A stretch of DNA of 64,000 bases from Tricholoma matsutake (taxonomy: Eukaryota > Basidiomycota > Agaricomycetes > Agaricales > Tricholomataceae). Numbering within the stretch: position 1 is the stretch's first letter; every line of letters begins with the position of its first letter. The stretch lies in NCBI GenBank assembly GCA_026075535.2, contig AP026538.1, positions 7,998,001 to 8,062,000 of the forward strand, given 5' to 3'. Shown piece after piece: positions 21,242 to 32,554 of this stretch. The translations under genes and the position numbers were made by a program. The notes under the pieces were generated by a model that had not been told where the DNA came from, ran no database searches, and worked only from the letters and a program-made list of their open reading frames with translations.

Positions 21242-22636
21242 CATCCTGTTGCGTTCTACTCCAAAAGCATTAGTGCTGTAGAGCGAAACTACAAGATCCA
21301 TGACAAGGAGATGTTGGTGATAATGTGTGCGCTTGAGGAGTGGCGACACTTCCTCAAGGGTGCCCAACACAAGGTGGAAATTTGGACAGATCACAAGAAT
21401 CTTGAGTACTTCATGATGGCCAAGAAATTGAACCGTCGTCAAGCTCGTTGGTCCCTGTATCTATCTAGATTCGACTTCTCCTTGCACCACCGTCCGGGTC
21501 GCAGCATGGGGAAGACCAATTCCCTATCCCGATGTGCAGACCATGGGGATGGCAGTGGTGACAACCAAAACATTGTGCTGTTGCAGCCAGACCTGTTCAC
21601 CATTCGGGCACTGGAAGGCATTGCACCCCAGGGCAAGGAGCGGGACATCCTACGTGACATTCATCATGCAAACCATAGCGGTTTACATGAGGATGTTGTC
21701 ACCCGAGCTGTTAAAGAACTGAGGAAGGGATCAACCCTTTCCTTACGTGTGGCAGAGTGGGCTGAAAAGGAGGACTTGTTGTATTTCAGGGATTGCATCT
21801 ATGTTCCCAATGACCCAGACCTTTGCCGGTGCATCATATCCCAACACCATGACTCAAAGATTGCTGGCCACCCCGGATGCTGGAAGACCTTGGAGCTCAC
21901 CTCACGGAACTATTGGTGGCCACAAATGTCACGGCTCATTGGTCAGTATTGTCGCACTTGTGACCTTTGCTTACGCACCAAGGTTCCTCGTCGCAAGCCT
22001 ATTGGTGTGCTACACCCTCTTCCTGTTCCAGAGAGTCGTTGGGATGTCGTCAGTGTCGACTTTGTGGTGGAATTGCCAGAGTCAAATGGGTTTGATGCAG
22101 TGATGTGCACAGTTGACTCAGTGGGAAAATGCGCTCACTTCATTCCCACTCATACCACTGTCAGTGCCCTAGGTGCCGCTCGACTCTACCTCCACCATGT
22201 GTGGAAATTACATGGACTTCCTGGTGCCTTCCTCTCGGATTGTGGCCCTCAGTTCATGGCAGAGTTCACTCATGAGCTGTACCGACTCCTGGGGATCAAA
22301 CTCCTCGCTTCAACTGCTTATCACCCACAAACTGATGGCCAGAGGGAGCGAGTCAACCAGGAACTGGAGCAGTACATCCGCCTCTTTGTCAATGAACGCC
22401 AGGACGATTGGGATGATCTCCTTCCTTTGGCCAAGTTTGGATACAACAACCATGTCCATGCTTCCACTAAACAGACCCCTTTCCTCTTAGACACTGGACA
22501 ACATCCACGCATGGGATTTGAACCTCGCCAAACTCCCTCACACATCGAGACGGTGAATGAGTTCACAGAACACATGAGAGATAGCTTGGAGGAGGCAAGG
22601 GCAGCCTTAGCAAAGGTGAAGGATGACATGGCATGA
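21242..22636 (+). pseudogene. Gypsy C RNase H and integrase
   Basis: Open from 21311 (in frame upstream to the TGA at 21241): DKEMLVIMCALEEWRHFL, WTDHKNLEYFMMAKKL, then the integrase zinc finger (HHDSKIAGHPGCWKT ... YCRTCDLCLRTK) and catalytic core VDFVVELPESNGFDA, LSDCGPQFMAEF, HPQTDGQRERVNQELE with D,D,E intact. Ends at a TGA near 22636. Confidence 0.9.
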
Positions 22637-23167
22637 TTTTACAACCAACGCCACTCCCCAACCCCTCAGTACAAGGTTGGTGATTGAGTTTATCTTGACT
22701 CCAGTGACATCTCCACTACATGTCCATCCAAGAAACTCGCTCATCGCTTCTTGGGACCTCTCCCCATTGTCAAGTGGGTTGGAACGCATGCCTATCGTCT
22801 ATGCCTCCCAGCCTCCATGTCCAGACTCCATCCCATCTTCCATGTCGTCAAATTGCTTCCAGCTCCCCCAGATCTGTTCCCGGGATGCCATTCACACCCA
22901 CCACCACCACCTACAGTGATCGAGCGAGAACCCCAATACAAAGTCGAGTCAATCTTGGACAGCCGTTTGCGTCGAGGAAAACTCCAGTATTTGGTACATT
23001 GTAAGGGTTATGGGTATGAGGAGAACTCATGGGTCGAAGAGTCTGACATAAATGCCCCTCGGTTTGTCAAGGAATTCCACCGATGGCACACTGCTGCACT
23101 GTGTCGCATTCAAGTCACAGACTTTGGTCGTATGCAATTTCGAATGCATCGGGGTGATGCATCTTAG
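22637..23167 (+). pseudogene. Gypsy C integrase C-terminus and chromodomain
   Basis: After stops at 22636 and 22686 (the second a CGA arginine in D), the frame 22751-23167 carries the GPFPIVK-type linker (here GPLPIVKWVGTHAYRLCLP) and a chromodomain YKVESILDSRLRRGKLQYLV, then GYGYEENSWVEESD. It ends with a stop shortly before the polypurine stretch AGAGAGGGGGTGA and the 3' LTR. Confidence 0.87.
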
Positions 23168-23178
23168 AGAGGGGGTGA

Positions 23179-23604
23179 TGTAAGGGGACTAGGGGGGTGC
23201 CCTGTGTGTTTTTCCTATTTTTTATGTTCATCCTATATTTTTCCCCACCTCATTTCCTTCTATTCTTCATTTTCTATGATTTTTCCGGATTTTATTACTA
23301 ATTTTCCCTTGCTATCATGTTTGTACATGTTGACACTTTTATATTTAGAGGCGGAGTACCCCTTCCGACACATACCCCTTGGTATGATGTCATTCGGTGG
23401 CCTTGATCTGCCTATCTCCGCCTTTTTCTATTTTTAGGTTATATTTGATTTTTGTCGTCTTCACATATACTGGGCATCAGCAAGGGGATCCTTAGAGTTT
23501 TCTCTTCGGATTTCCCTTTGCTAGGTGTGTCCCCAATGCCTGTATTATGTAGTATAATTTTAACTTTGGATTTCCCTTTGCTAGAGGCTTAGGTTGCCCT
23601 TATA
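23179..23604 (+). repeat. 3' LTR of gypsy C
   Basis: 426 bp, about six differences from the 5' LTR, ending CCCTTATA against the target duplication CGATC. Confidence 0.93.
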
Positions 23605-23609
23605 CGATC

Positions 23610-23648
23610 GTAGTAAGAAATCCTGGTAAGAGTAGAGATACTCTTACA
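23610..23648 (-). repeat. 5' LTR of gypsy A, remaining 39 bp
   Basis: Continues the LTR cut at 17573 and ends at the outer target duplication CCCTT (23649-23653). Confidence 0.92.
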
Positions 23649-23653
23649 CCCTT

Positions 23654-24113
23654 GTCAATTGAATTAGCATTCATGACTACATCGTCAGGAATGCTGAAAA
23701 GGCCTATAAATATATTTGGTCATTTTGCAAGCAGATGAAAAAATCATCTGGTATGGACTGCATTGTCCTGAGCTTTTACAAGGACAAAAAAGGAATGGTT
23801 GTCTTAACTTCGTGAGTTTTGATTACACTTATTCTGACCACTGATGTTCATGTATTGTATGAGGCATGAATACATGAGGGAACTGGGAGGGACTTTGTTT
23901 TTTCAATCAAACCCAGACTGGGAGACTAAACCAATCATGGCCCTCCTGAGTGCTCATGCAAAAAGTATGCATGGTAAGAGTCCCACTCTGATCAATCAGT
24001 GTATCAGTTTACTGGATCACCTATTTAGAGTCTGAGGAAGCAAAGTCGATGGTGCAGAATGGCAGTGGCAGTCGGAAGCCTTACCTGGAGCTGGAGATGG
24101 ATGAAGATGGTTA
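23654..24113 (+). pseudogene. H1: 3' exons of the gene interrupted by gypsy A
   Basis: Directly beyond the outer target duplication of A, the plus strand resumes a coding-like frame: IHDYIVRNAEKAYKYIWSF, then SSGMDCIVLSFYKDKKGMVV (about 23672-23813). Further blocks are MRHEYMRELGGTLFFQSNPD and PIMALLSAHAKSMHG (about 23859-23973), followed by a GTAAGA donor and a last exon ending LELEMDEDG and TAG at 24111-24113. The small-domain layout is like that of H2. Function unknown; exon borders are approximate. Confidence 0.5.
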
Positions 24114-24119
24114 GGGCAA

Positions 24120-24540
24120 GGCAGGGGTTACCCCTGGGTGTCAAATCTCACACTCATACCCTTACCCCTGAACACCCTACCCTTAGGGGTAAGGGTATGG
24201 AAATATATAAGGGTTGACAAGGGTATGGGAGGGTTTGTCAAGGGTACAAGAGTTTGGCACAAAATCAACATATTTAGAGCAAAATTCATTTGAAAAGTGT
24301 TGATAACTATTGTATTTACTATTAATATCACATATCAATACCTCTTATTAACATATGAAAGCCATTATCATGTTGGACAATCCCCAAATCTGAATTTAAT
24401 TGATGAAAATCTTGAATATGAGTCTTTGTAGCTGAAAAAATCAAATGATATTCTTACATAAGCATACCCCTGGCATACCCCTGTACCCTTAGTAAGGGTA
24501 CAGATTGAAACATATCACACCCCCCATCCCCCCCCCCCAA
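24120..24540. mobile_element. GGGTA-rich MITE-like element, related to that at 61.65 kb
   Basis: The left part (GGTTACCCCTGGGTGT, then ACCCTTACCCCTGAACACCC) aligns by eye with the left part of the 61647-62508 element. The right part carries inverted TACCCCTG / CAGGGGTA units, and a C run closes it. No clean TSD found, so boundaries are approximate. Confidence 0.4.
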
Positions 24541-26240
24541 GTTACCTTGTTTCTTTTCCATTTGTTTACAAGTTACCTTGTTCCTTTTCCATTTGTTTGA
24601 TTGTCTCTTTCCCTTTGTTGTTGCAGCTGAGGTTGAACATCAGCATGTTTTTGGGTGACCTAGTTTCACAGCACGCTCTATAAGTAAACCCGTCCAGTAG
24701 GCTACAGCACACTGGCTAAAAAAATAAAAAATAAAACAACTGAAGGATGTTGAGACAATCAAGGCGATCAGGCAAGAGACCAGATGGAAAATGGGAGTAA
24801 CAGCTGAATCAACACTCTCCTGAGCCTCTTACCTCCATTCCTCCACAGATTCCCTTTGGTCTTTTTGCTTCTTATGGAAATGACTCCCCTCTATCTACTC
24901 CTGTTCTCTGATTTACAATCTATTGTATTACTGAAGAGCTATTCCAGAAATATTGCCTTTTTGGGAACCCTTGGTTCAAGTTTTCAACCTGCTCTCTGGT
25001 GCATGCTATGGTCTCTGCTTCTCTCTGGGCTGTCTCCAACCAAAGATGAGCTCATCTAACATGATACTGTGCACTAATATCCATAGTAAATACAGTAAAT
25101 GTAGTACTATGGACCTTGGGTGAGTGACTGTAATCTACCTCTAGTCATTGACTCCTCACTTCTCTTCCACAGACTCATGGACCATTCCAAGTTGATAATT
25201 ATACTTCAAATGCATTGGTATGTCTGTATATATAGTCACTAACAGCCCCCATGAGCTGGCATTGAGTAACAAAGAGAATAGGTGAGTATGTCAAACCCTT
25301 ACCATGTAGGACGAAGTTTTGATTTTAAAGCTTGTATCTAGGCTATATCTGTGAGGTAATGGACTATAAAAAACAGTGGGAAGGAGCATTGGATACCAGG
25401 TAAAGTGTGTGGTTCATGGTGAGTCATACAAGCATCTGTTGATGGCAGACCCATGCCCTGGTGGGCCAGGATCTTCCTCCCCCATAATGACACATATCTA
25501 CCCTTAATCTACTTCATTAATAGGCCTAGAAAGCGAAGAAAGCGAACGTTCTGGTGCCACGGATCTCCAAGAGTAAATATGACTCCTCCTGACCACACAA
25601 TCACTTCTCTGTCTATCCTGACTATCAGAGCACCTTGGGGTGGTCTCTCATATTGTTTAACAGACATGTGGCATGGTATTTGAAGGGAATTTTAGGAGGG
25701 GGAAGGGCCAGGCATTTAGGTAAGTGATGATCTCTCACCCCATCCCATACAAGTACAGTTTGACACCCATCCTATGCCTCCCAGCTTTCCAAACCTCATT
25801 CCCTTCCATTAAGTATATACCTACACCCTTCTGTATATGCCCTGTTATGTGTAGATCATATACAAGCCCAGTGGATGGTACCCTCTCTTGACCCTCTCAC
25901 TCCACCCTTTCATTTCTCCCATTTCTCCCCTCTCCCATCAGGTCCTACTTGTGACTCTACATATGCAAATACATGCAAGTTAATCTATATTGACTCCATG
26001 ACATTGTAAGAGACTGCCAGACCTAAGAGAGCTGCATTGTACTCTATTGTACTCAAAAAAATGCGAACTTGTTTGTTCTTGTTTGGTATACATCCAGATG
26101 CAATGTTGTGCATCCATCAATTCCCGCCCAATTTCGAAGGGGGAAACAGTCCCCGAGCTGTCTAATATATTTATAGGACTCATCCTACCAAGTATTATTA
26201 ATAGATATGTATTGTGGCACCTGGAGGACCGAATTATTGC
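24541..26240. other. No recognisable gene
   Basis: Low-complexity T/C-rich and AT-rich sequence. A duplicated AAGTTACCTTGTT.CTTTTCCATTTGTTT motif sits at 24540-24600. Short open frames (for example 25453-25683 plus) show no recognisable motif; decayed downstream exons of H1 are possible but unsupported. Confidence 0.4.
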
Positions 26241-26248
26241 ATGGTTGC

Positions 26249-26683
26249 AGGACCCCGGATAATGCCTGCAGAGGCTAGATCCCAAATAGTCACAATTTTA
26301 GCACTTTTGTCTGGACAGATTTTTCATGATTTTGTCTGGATTTCACCTAGCCTTCCAGACTTTTAGGCTTCCAAATAAGGCAATTTCCGGTTCCTGATTA
26401 CCAAATTGCTCTCAAATGAGAGATTCTACAGTTTCTGGTCATTTTTGAGTAGTTTTTCACTGTTTTTGAGTATTTCTAGATGGTTATCTAAATTTTTCAA
26501 CAGTCAATGCATGAAAAATTTTCAGCACCTGGCCTAATTTGTCTGGAAATGTACCTAGCCTTTGCCCATTAGACCCTCTTTTGTCTGGACATTTTGGCAC
26601 TGGCAAAAATCTAGCATTTTTGGCAAAAGCCCAAATTTTGTCTGGATTGGGATTTAGCCTTCATAGGCATTATCCAGGGTCCT
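26249..26683. mobile_element. 435-bp hAT-type MITE, TSD ATGGTTGC
   Basis: Imperfect TIRs AGGACCCCGGATAATGCCT (left) and AGGACCCTGGATAATGCCT (right, complement) extend to about 40 bp with GGCTARATCCCAA. A perfect 8-bp target duplication ATGGTTGC lies at 26241-26248 and 26684-26691. Internal TTTTGTCTGGA repeats. Non-autonomous; the 8-bp TSD indicates the hAT superfamily. Confidence 0.88.
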
Positions 26684-26691
26684 ATGGTTGC

Positions 26692-27029
26692 CCATTTGGT
26701 GCATTGTTTGTATGGATTGTGACATGTCGGGATGATGGGGGGGCAACAGTGAGCGGGGGGTATGTGGACATTGATGAGAAGGTATAATTAGATGACAAGT
26801 GGTGATGGCAGATCGTAGGTAAGAGCCCGAGATCCTTGCTGATGTGGGGAGTGGGAAATATCTTCTATTTTAGGCAGGACAGTAATTTGATAGCTGTGAT
26901 GCATAGGTATTAAGTGTCAATTGACTATATATCATACATGGTACTAGCTGTATCAGGTGATGAGCAACTGCTCATGGGGTGGAACATGGGTGGAATGACG
27001 CCCAGGCGCAGGGAGATGACAATGCACCA
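26692..27029. other. No gene; one diverged minisatellite unit
   Basis: Contains one unit (26958-26996, GAGCAACTGCTCATGGGGTGG) of the tandem repeat that resumes after element D at 32913. Nothing else recognised. Confidence 0.5.
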
Positions 27030-27034
27030 CCCAC

Positions 27035-27398
27035 TATAAGGGCAACCTCAGCCTCTAGCAAAGGGAAATCTGAAGAGAAAACTCTAAGGATCCCTTTGCC
27101 AATGCCCAGTATATGTGAAGACGACAAAAATCAAATAATAACCTAAAAATAGAAAAGGTGGAGATAGGCAGATCAAGGCTGCTGAATGACATCATACCAA
27201 GGGGTAGATGTCGGAAGGGGTGCTCCGCCTCTAAATATAAAACTGTCAACATGCACAAACATGATAGAAAGGGAAATTAGTAATAAAATCTGGAAAAATC
27301 ATAGAAAATGAAGAATAGAAGGAAATGAAGTGAGGAAAAATATAGAACGAGCGTAAAAATAGGAGAAACACACAGGGCACCCCCCTAGTCCCCTTACA
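27035..27398 (-). repeat. 3' LTR of gypsy D
   Basis: 364 bp, ends TGTAAGGGG...CCCTTATA on the minus strand. The internal direct repeat seen twice in C is present once, consistent with deletion between repeats. Confidence 0.92.
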
Positions 27399-27409
27399 TC
27401 ACCCCCTCT

Positions 27410-28880
27410 CTAAGATGCATTGCCCCGGTGCATTCGAAATCGCATACAACCAAAGTCCGTGACTTGAATGCGACGCGATGCGGCAGTGTGCCATCGGTGG
27501 AATTCCTTGACTAACTGAGGGGCATTCATGTCAGACTCTTCGACCCACGAGTTCTCCTCATACCCATAACCCTTCCAATGCACCAAATACTGGAGTTTTC
27601 CTTGACGCAACTGGCTGTCCAAGATTGACTCGACTTTGTATTGGGGTTCTCCCTCGATCACTGTAGGCGGTGGTGGTGGGTGTGAATGGCATCCTGGGAA
27701 TGGATCTGGGGGAGCTGGAAGGAGTTTGATGACATGGAAGACTGGGTGGAGTCTGGACATGGAGGCTGGGAGGCATAGATGATAGGCATGTGTTCCAACA
27801 CACTTGACGATGGGAAAAGGTCCCAGGAAGCGATGAGTGAGTTTCTTGGATGGATGCATAGTGGAGATGTCACTGGAGTCAAGATAAACTCGATCACCAA
27901 CCTTGTACTGAGGGGTCAGAGAATGGCATTGGTTGTAAAAGTGTGCCATGTCATCCTTCGCCTTTGCTAAGGCTGCATTTGCCTCCTCCAAGCTATCCCG
28001 CATGTGTTCTGTGAACTCATTCACCGTCTCGATGTGTGAGGGAGTTTGGCGAGGTTCAAATCCCATGTGTGGATGTCGTCCAGTGTCTAAGAGGAAAGGG
28101 GTCTGTTGAGTGGAAGCATGGACATGGTTGTTGTATCCGAACTCGGCCAAGGGGAGAAGATCATCCCAATTGTCCTGGCATTCATTGACAAAGATGCGGA
28201 TGTACTGCTCCAGCTCCTGGTTGACTTGCTCAGTCTGGCCATCAGTTTGTGGGTGATAAGCAGTCGAAGCAAGGAGTTTGATTCCCAGGAGTCAGTACAG
28301 CTCACGAGTGAACTCTGCCATGAACTGAGGGCCATGATCAGAGAGGAAAACACCAGGAAGTCCATGTAATTTCCACACATGGTGGAGGTAGAGTCGGGCA
28401 GCACCCAGGGCACTGACAGTGGTGTGAGTGGGAATGAAGTGAGTGTGTTTTCCCACTGAATCAACTGTGCACATCACCACATCAAACCCATTCGACTCTG
28501 GCAATTCCACCACAAAGTTGATGCTGACAATATCCCAATGACTCTCTGGAACAGGAAGAGGGTGTAGCTCGCCAATGGGTTTGCGACGAGGAACCTTGGT
28601 GTGTAAGCAAAGGTCACAAGTGCGACAATACTGACCAATGAGCCATGACATTTGTGGCCACCAATAATTCTGTGAGGTGAGCTCCAAGGTCTTCCAGCAT
28701 CCAGGATGACCAGCAATCTGTGAGTCATGGTGTTGGGATATGATGCACCGGCGAAGGTCTGGGTCATTGGGGATGTAGATGCGATCCCTGAAATACAACA
28801 AGTCCTCTTTTTCAGCCCACTCTGCCACACACAAGGAAAGGGTGGATCCCTTCCTCAGTTCTTTAACAGCTCGGGCAACA
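27410..28880 (-). pseudogene. Gypsy D integrase and chromodomain
   Basis: Zinc finger HHDSQIAGHPGCWKT ... YCRTCDLCLHTK at about 28745-28600, core with NFVVELPESNGFDV (the first catalytic Asp of the VDF motif reads as INF, so D is replaced by N), LSDHGPQFMAEF, then a TGA at about 28291 where C has CGA. The frame resumes with the HPQTDG region and, at 28150-27410, ends in a chromodomain (YKVESILDSQLRQGKLQYLV). Confidence 0.88.
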
Positions 28881-30544
28881 ACATCCTCATGTAAACCACT
28901 ATGGTTTGCACGATGAATGTCACATAGGATGTCCCACTCCTTGCCCTGGGGTGCGATGCCTTCCAGTGCCCGAATGGTGAACAGGTCTGGCTGCAACAAC
29001 ACAATGTTTTGGTTGTCATTGCTGCCATCCCCATGGTCTGCACATCGGGAGAGGGCATCGGTCTTCCCCATGCTGCAACCCAGACGGTGGTGCAAGGAGA
29101 AGTCAAATCAGGATAGATACAGGGACCAATGAGCTTGACGACAGTTCAATTTCTTGGCCATCATAAAGTACTTGAGATTCTTGTGATCCGTCCAAATTTC
29201 CACCTTGTGTTGGGCACCCTTGAGGAAGTGTCGCCACTCCTCAAGTGCACGCATTATCACCAACATCTCCTTGTCATGGATCTCATAATTTTGCTCTACA
29301 GCACTAAGGCTTTTGGAGTAGAACACAACAGGATGCCACTTCTGGTCCTCCGGAGACTGCTGAAACAACACGACGCCCATCGCAAAGTCAGAACTGTTGG
29401 CTTCTACATGAAAAAAATGTGAATTGTCAGCAAAGGTAAGGATGGGAGTGGAAGTGACCATCTCCTTAAGCTTTTCAAATGCCTCCTGTTGTGCATTATC
29501 CCACCTCCATGCCTCCTTTCCTGTCAAGTCGAACAGTGGTCGCGCATGATGTGAGAAATCCTTGATAAAATGCTGATAGAAATTGATGAAGCCCAGGAAA
29601 GACTGCACCTCTTTCTTGTTTGTGGGCGTTGGCCAAGCCATGACCCTGTTCACCTTGATAGGATCCATCTCCACCTGACCCTCCGAGATAATCAGGCTGA
29701 GGTACTCTATCCTGGTCTTCTCAAACTCGCACTTGTCCTGACAAAGGTAGAGTTTGTACCATTGAAGCTGTTCTAGGATGAGGCACATGATGTGATGGTG
29801 CTCTTCAACCGTGCAAGTGAAGATGAGGATGTCGTCAAGATAGATGCAGACAACGCCTTCGAGGATGAGGTTGTGGAAAATGTCGTTCATCATGGTCTGA
29901 AAGGTGGCAGGACTATTAGTAAGGCCAAAGAACATGACAAGCAGTTCAAAAAGACCACGGTTGGTATGAAAGGCTGCCTTCCACTCATCTCCCTCCTTTC
30001 TCCTCACATTATTGTAGCCCCAATGGACATCGAGCTTGGTGAAGTATCGGGCTCCATGGAGCTGGTTCACGAGTTTGGAGATGAGAGGTAATGGGTAGCG
30101 ATTTTTGACTGTGATGTTGTTGAGCCTTCTGTAGTCTTGAACTGGTCAAAGTGAGCCATCCTTCTTCTTGACAAAGAAAAAGGGAGAGGCCATGGGTGAC
30201 TTTGATGGTTGAATACGTCCAGAGGCCAGGTGCTCATCGATGAACTGGTCAAGCTGTCATTGTTCTTCAGAAGAGAGAGGATAGACCTTGCAGGATGAAG
30301 GGGTTGCACTGGGGGTGAGTTCAATCGTGTGATCCCATGGCTTGCGGGCAGGGAGAGAGTCAAATGATTCCTTGGAGAACACGTCTCCAAACTCATGGAG
30401 ATGAGGGAGCAAGGAATTAGTAGAGGATTTAGCAGCATTGTTTTTGTGGAAGGCCTCGGTGAGGCGTTGGGATATGTTCGATGTAGCACACACCTTGTGC
30501 GATGGACAAATTGCAGTGTAGAAGATCTGATCACCTTCCTCCAC
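28881..30544 (-). pseudogene. Gypsy D reverse transcriptase and RNase H
   Basis: RT: PWDHTIELTPS at about 30330, then [17 protein letters not shown], a TGA at about 30148 in place of the CGA arginine of C, then from 30070 KLDVHWGYNNV, MFFGLTNSPATFQTMM and IYLDDILIFTCT (catalytic YLDD kept). RNase H: ANSSDFAMGVVLFQQ (the usual DSSDFA has Asn first), DKEMLVIMRALEEWRHFL, WTDHKNLKYFM. The frame breaks near 29108 and resumes to 28881. Confidence 0.9.
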
Positions 30545-31296
30545 TCCTGCTCATCATCATCCAAGTCTGGCATCAGATCAGGAACCCCTTCCAACTCCAC
30601 TTCAGGTATGGCAGGGGTCTGGCACGACACTTCTGAGTACGTCGTATTGCAGCCTTCTGTCCACGACATTCTTGCCTGGCTTCTGTGAAACAAGTATGAC
30701 AGTGGGATGGACATCGGCTCATGGTAACCTCCCCGGTATGCCAGTGGACCTCTGGGTTATGGTCTCGAAGCCATGGATAGCCCAAAATCACCTTTTGCTT
30801 TCCTAATTGAGTGACAGAAAAAAGGGCATGCTCACTATGATCTTTGTAATGGAGGACCAGGTCTACAAGCTCTCGGATGGCACCAGCTTTGTTTGGGGAC
30901 CCATCCACATTATACACAGGTATCAGACATGAGAGTGAGCGAGTATTTAGGCAATGTTGTTGTGTGAGATGGGCATTGATGAAGAGTCACACCAGAGTCC
31001 AGGAGCACAGAGACACCAAGTATCTGTCCAGTGTCAGTAGTCTGCAGTTTGATTGCTAGGTTCAAGGAATGTGTAGAGGGAGTGGATGCAACAATATATT
31101 TGCATGGCAGTTTATGCTCCCATGATTTAATTTTGGGGTGTGGAGCAGAGGGAGAGATGGGAAGAGCAGGTACATCTTTAGCCAACTTCGAAGGGTCAGA
31201 GAGGGGAACAGTCACAGAAATGGATTCATTCTCCAGGGATTCAACTGACAAGACTTCAAAGTGGTTATGGACAGGCAGTGAGGGCATACGATTCAC
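30545..31296 (-). pseudogene. Gypsy D protease region
   Basis: LGVSVLLDSGVTLHQ keeps the D-S-G of a retropepsin near 31005 but is followed by a frameshift; the frame resumes with MYNVDGSPNKAGAIRELV and ILGYPWLRDHNPEVHW at 30917-30573. Basic and acidic linker residues precede RT as in C, but a short deletion removes part of the acidic run. Confidence 0.78.
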
Positions 31297-31299
31297 TCA

Positions 31300-32389
31300 C
31301 TGCAAATAGAAAAATCCTGCTCCTCTACAACTTCTGACTTGATCTCCTCTGCAACCTGATCCTTTGCTTCCTTGACATCTACAAGCACCAACAAGTCCTG
31401 GAGGAGTTCATCTCACCCCTCAGGGGTGAGCATGCAGATATCCTGATGATGGGGACACACTCCAGCCCTGTGCCCAGTTTCCCCACAGCAGTAGCAGAGA
31501 TCCAACCTATGTGCATGGCTGTGGGCTGCATCAACATCCATTGGTACTGGGACATTGATGGCTGGTGTGGGAGTCTGATGAACAGGAATGGGGTTAAGGT
31601 GGGGAAGGGTTCAATTGAAGGTGTAGGGCACATGAGTGGTAGTTGGAGCATGGAATGCAGCATTAAACACTGCATTTGTGAGTTGGTTCTCGTCAGAGTG
31701 AAGCAGCTTCATATATCATCGTCCACTGGGTGCCCTTCCAACATCTGTGCAATCTGGTCCTGAATTTCTTGGTTGAGGCCCCATTGGAACTTCACCACCA
31801 CTGGTAGCCCACTCCCATATCCTGCCATGTCCACCAAATCCTTAAACTCATCAATATAATCGTCCACAGATTGACACGCCTGGTGGTAACTCGAGTCGTG
31901 TCACTGCTCGGTGGCGCTCATTGAGGGGACAAAAGTGGCATACAAACTCGGCTTGAAAGTCACCCAAGTGGAGAAAGGTAGAGAACCGAGTTCTTTCATT
32001 TGACACAGAATATGGTCCATGTAGAGATAGGCATGTTCAGATTTCATGTATGTGAAGGCCCAATAAATTTTTGCAGCCTCATTGACGAATTGATGCGACT
32101 GGAGACTGATGTATAACTCACAGGAATTAAGGAATGCATGTCCCTGTACACGTGCACCATTAAATTCAGCGGGGGGAGATGGTTTGATCTGGGCATGCTC
32201 TTTAGTGGGCGCATTTGGCAGTACGTTGTTGTTGGGTGTGCTTGGAGTCGCAATGGGGGGAATATTGGTTGTAGGGTTAGTCTGGAGGGTCCTGACAAAG
32301 TTTTTGATCGTAGATTTAAGCAAATCGATTTGTGCACATATTCCAGAAACATCGCTTTCAAGCGTGTCGAGGTGCTCTGATGCATCCAT
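31300..32389 (-). pseudogene. Gypsy D gag
   Basis: Start MDASEHLDTLESDVSG at 32389. Core FLNSCELYISLQSHQFVNE and KIYWAFTYMKSEHAYL, then a frame change near 31950 (small deletion in GDFQAEF), and further blocks down to a zinc knuckle of the C-x2-C-x4-H-x4-C type at about 31500-31450. Nonfunctional. Confidence 0.82.
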
Positions 32390-32542
32390 GTCGCTAGGGG
32401 GCGCATTTGGCGAAAATGGCAGTGCAGTAAAGGTGAGACTGTCTGGAATGGTGTGTAGGGAGTCTGTGGAGCTTTGGGAAGTGTTGTCCACTCCATACCT
32501 GCCTATCCTGGGCAGTGCATTCATGATTTCGGGCCTTAGGGG

Positions 32543-32552
32543 AGAGCTTTCT
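32543..32552 (-). other. Predicted self-primer binding site of gypsy D
   Basis: Minus strand AGAAAGCTCT starts two bases past the 5' LTR edge and pairs with LTR AGAGTTTTCT (32605-32596), with one position as a G-U wobble. Confidence 0.45.
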
Positions 32553-32554
32553 AC

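Larger units (their letters stand above)
17574..23604 (+). mobile_element. Gypsy element C (chromovirus), nested in the 5' LTR of A
   Basis: 6.0-kb Ty3/gypsy element in plus orientation with two 426-bp LTRs and a perfect target duplication CGATC (17569-17573, 23605-23609). The LTR ends are TGTAAGGG...CCCTTATA, so the terminal dinucleotides are TG...TA rather than TG...CA; the target duplication and sister element D confirm that edge. LTRs differ at about six sites, mostly C/T, which makes it one of the younger insertions here. Same family as D. Confidence 0.95.
5789..23648 (-). mobile_element. Gypsy element A (chromovirus) carrying nested elements B and C
   Basis: A complete Ty3/gypsy retrotransposon in minus orientation with 200-bp LTRs and a perfect 5-bp target duplication CCCTT (5784-5788 and 23649-23653). 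Its body is 5789-9835, 16050-17573 and 23610-23648, about 5.6 kb once B (9836-16044) and C (17574-23604) and their duplicated targets are removed. Order is LTR, gag, protease, RT, RNase H, integrase, chromodomain, LTR. Gag and pol read in one frame across the B insertion. The two LTRs differ at about seven positions, all transitions. Inactivated by several TGA stops and one frameshift. Confidence 0.93.

Noticed and set aside
24120..24260. Interstitial telomere repeats
   Set aside because: Irregular GGGTAAGGGTATGG motifs in both orientations, not tandem TTAGGG; better explained by a MITE-like element also present at 61.65 kb.
25453..25683. Plus-strand frame with a basic stretch (RPRKRRKRTFW)
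   Set aside because: No start context, no known motif and no conserved partner exon; might be H1 debris but unsupported.
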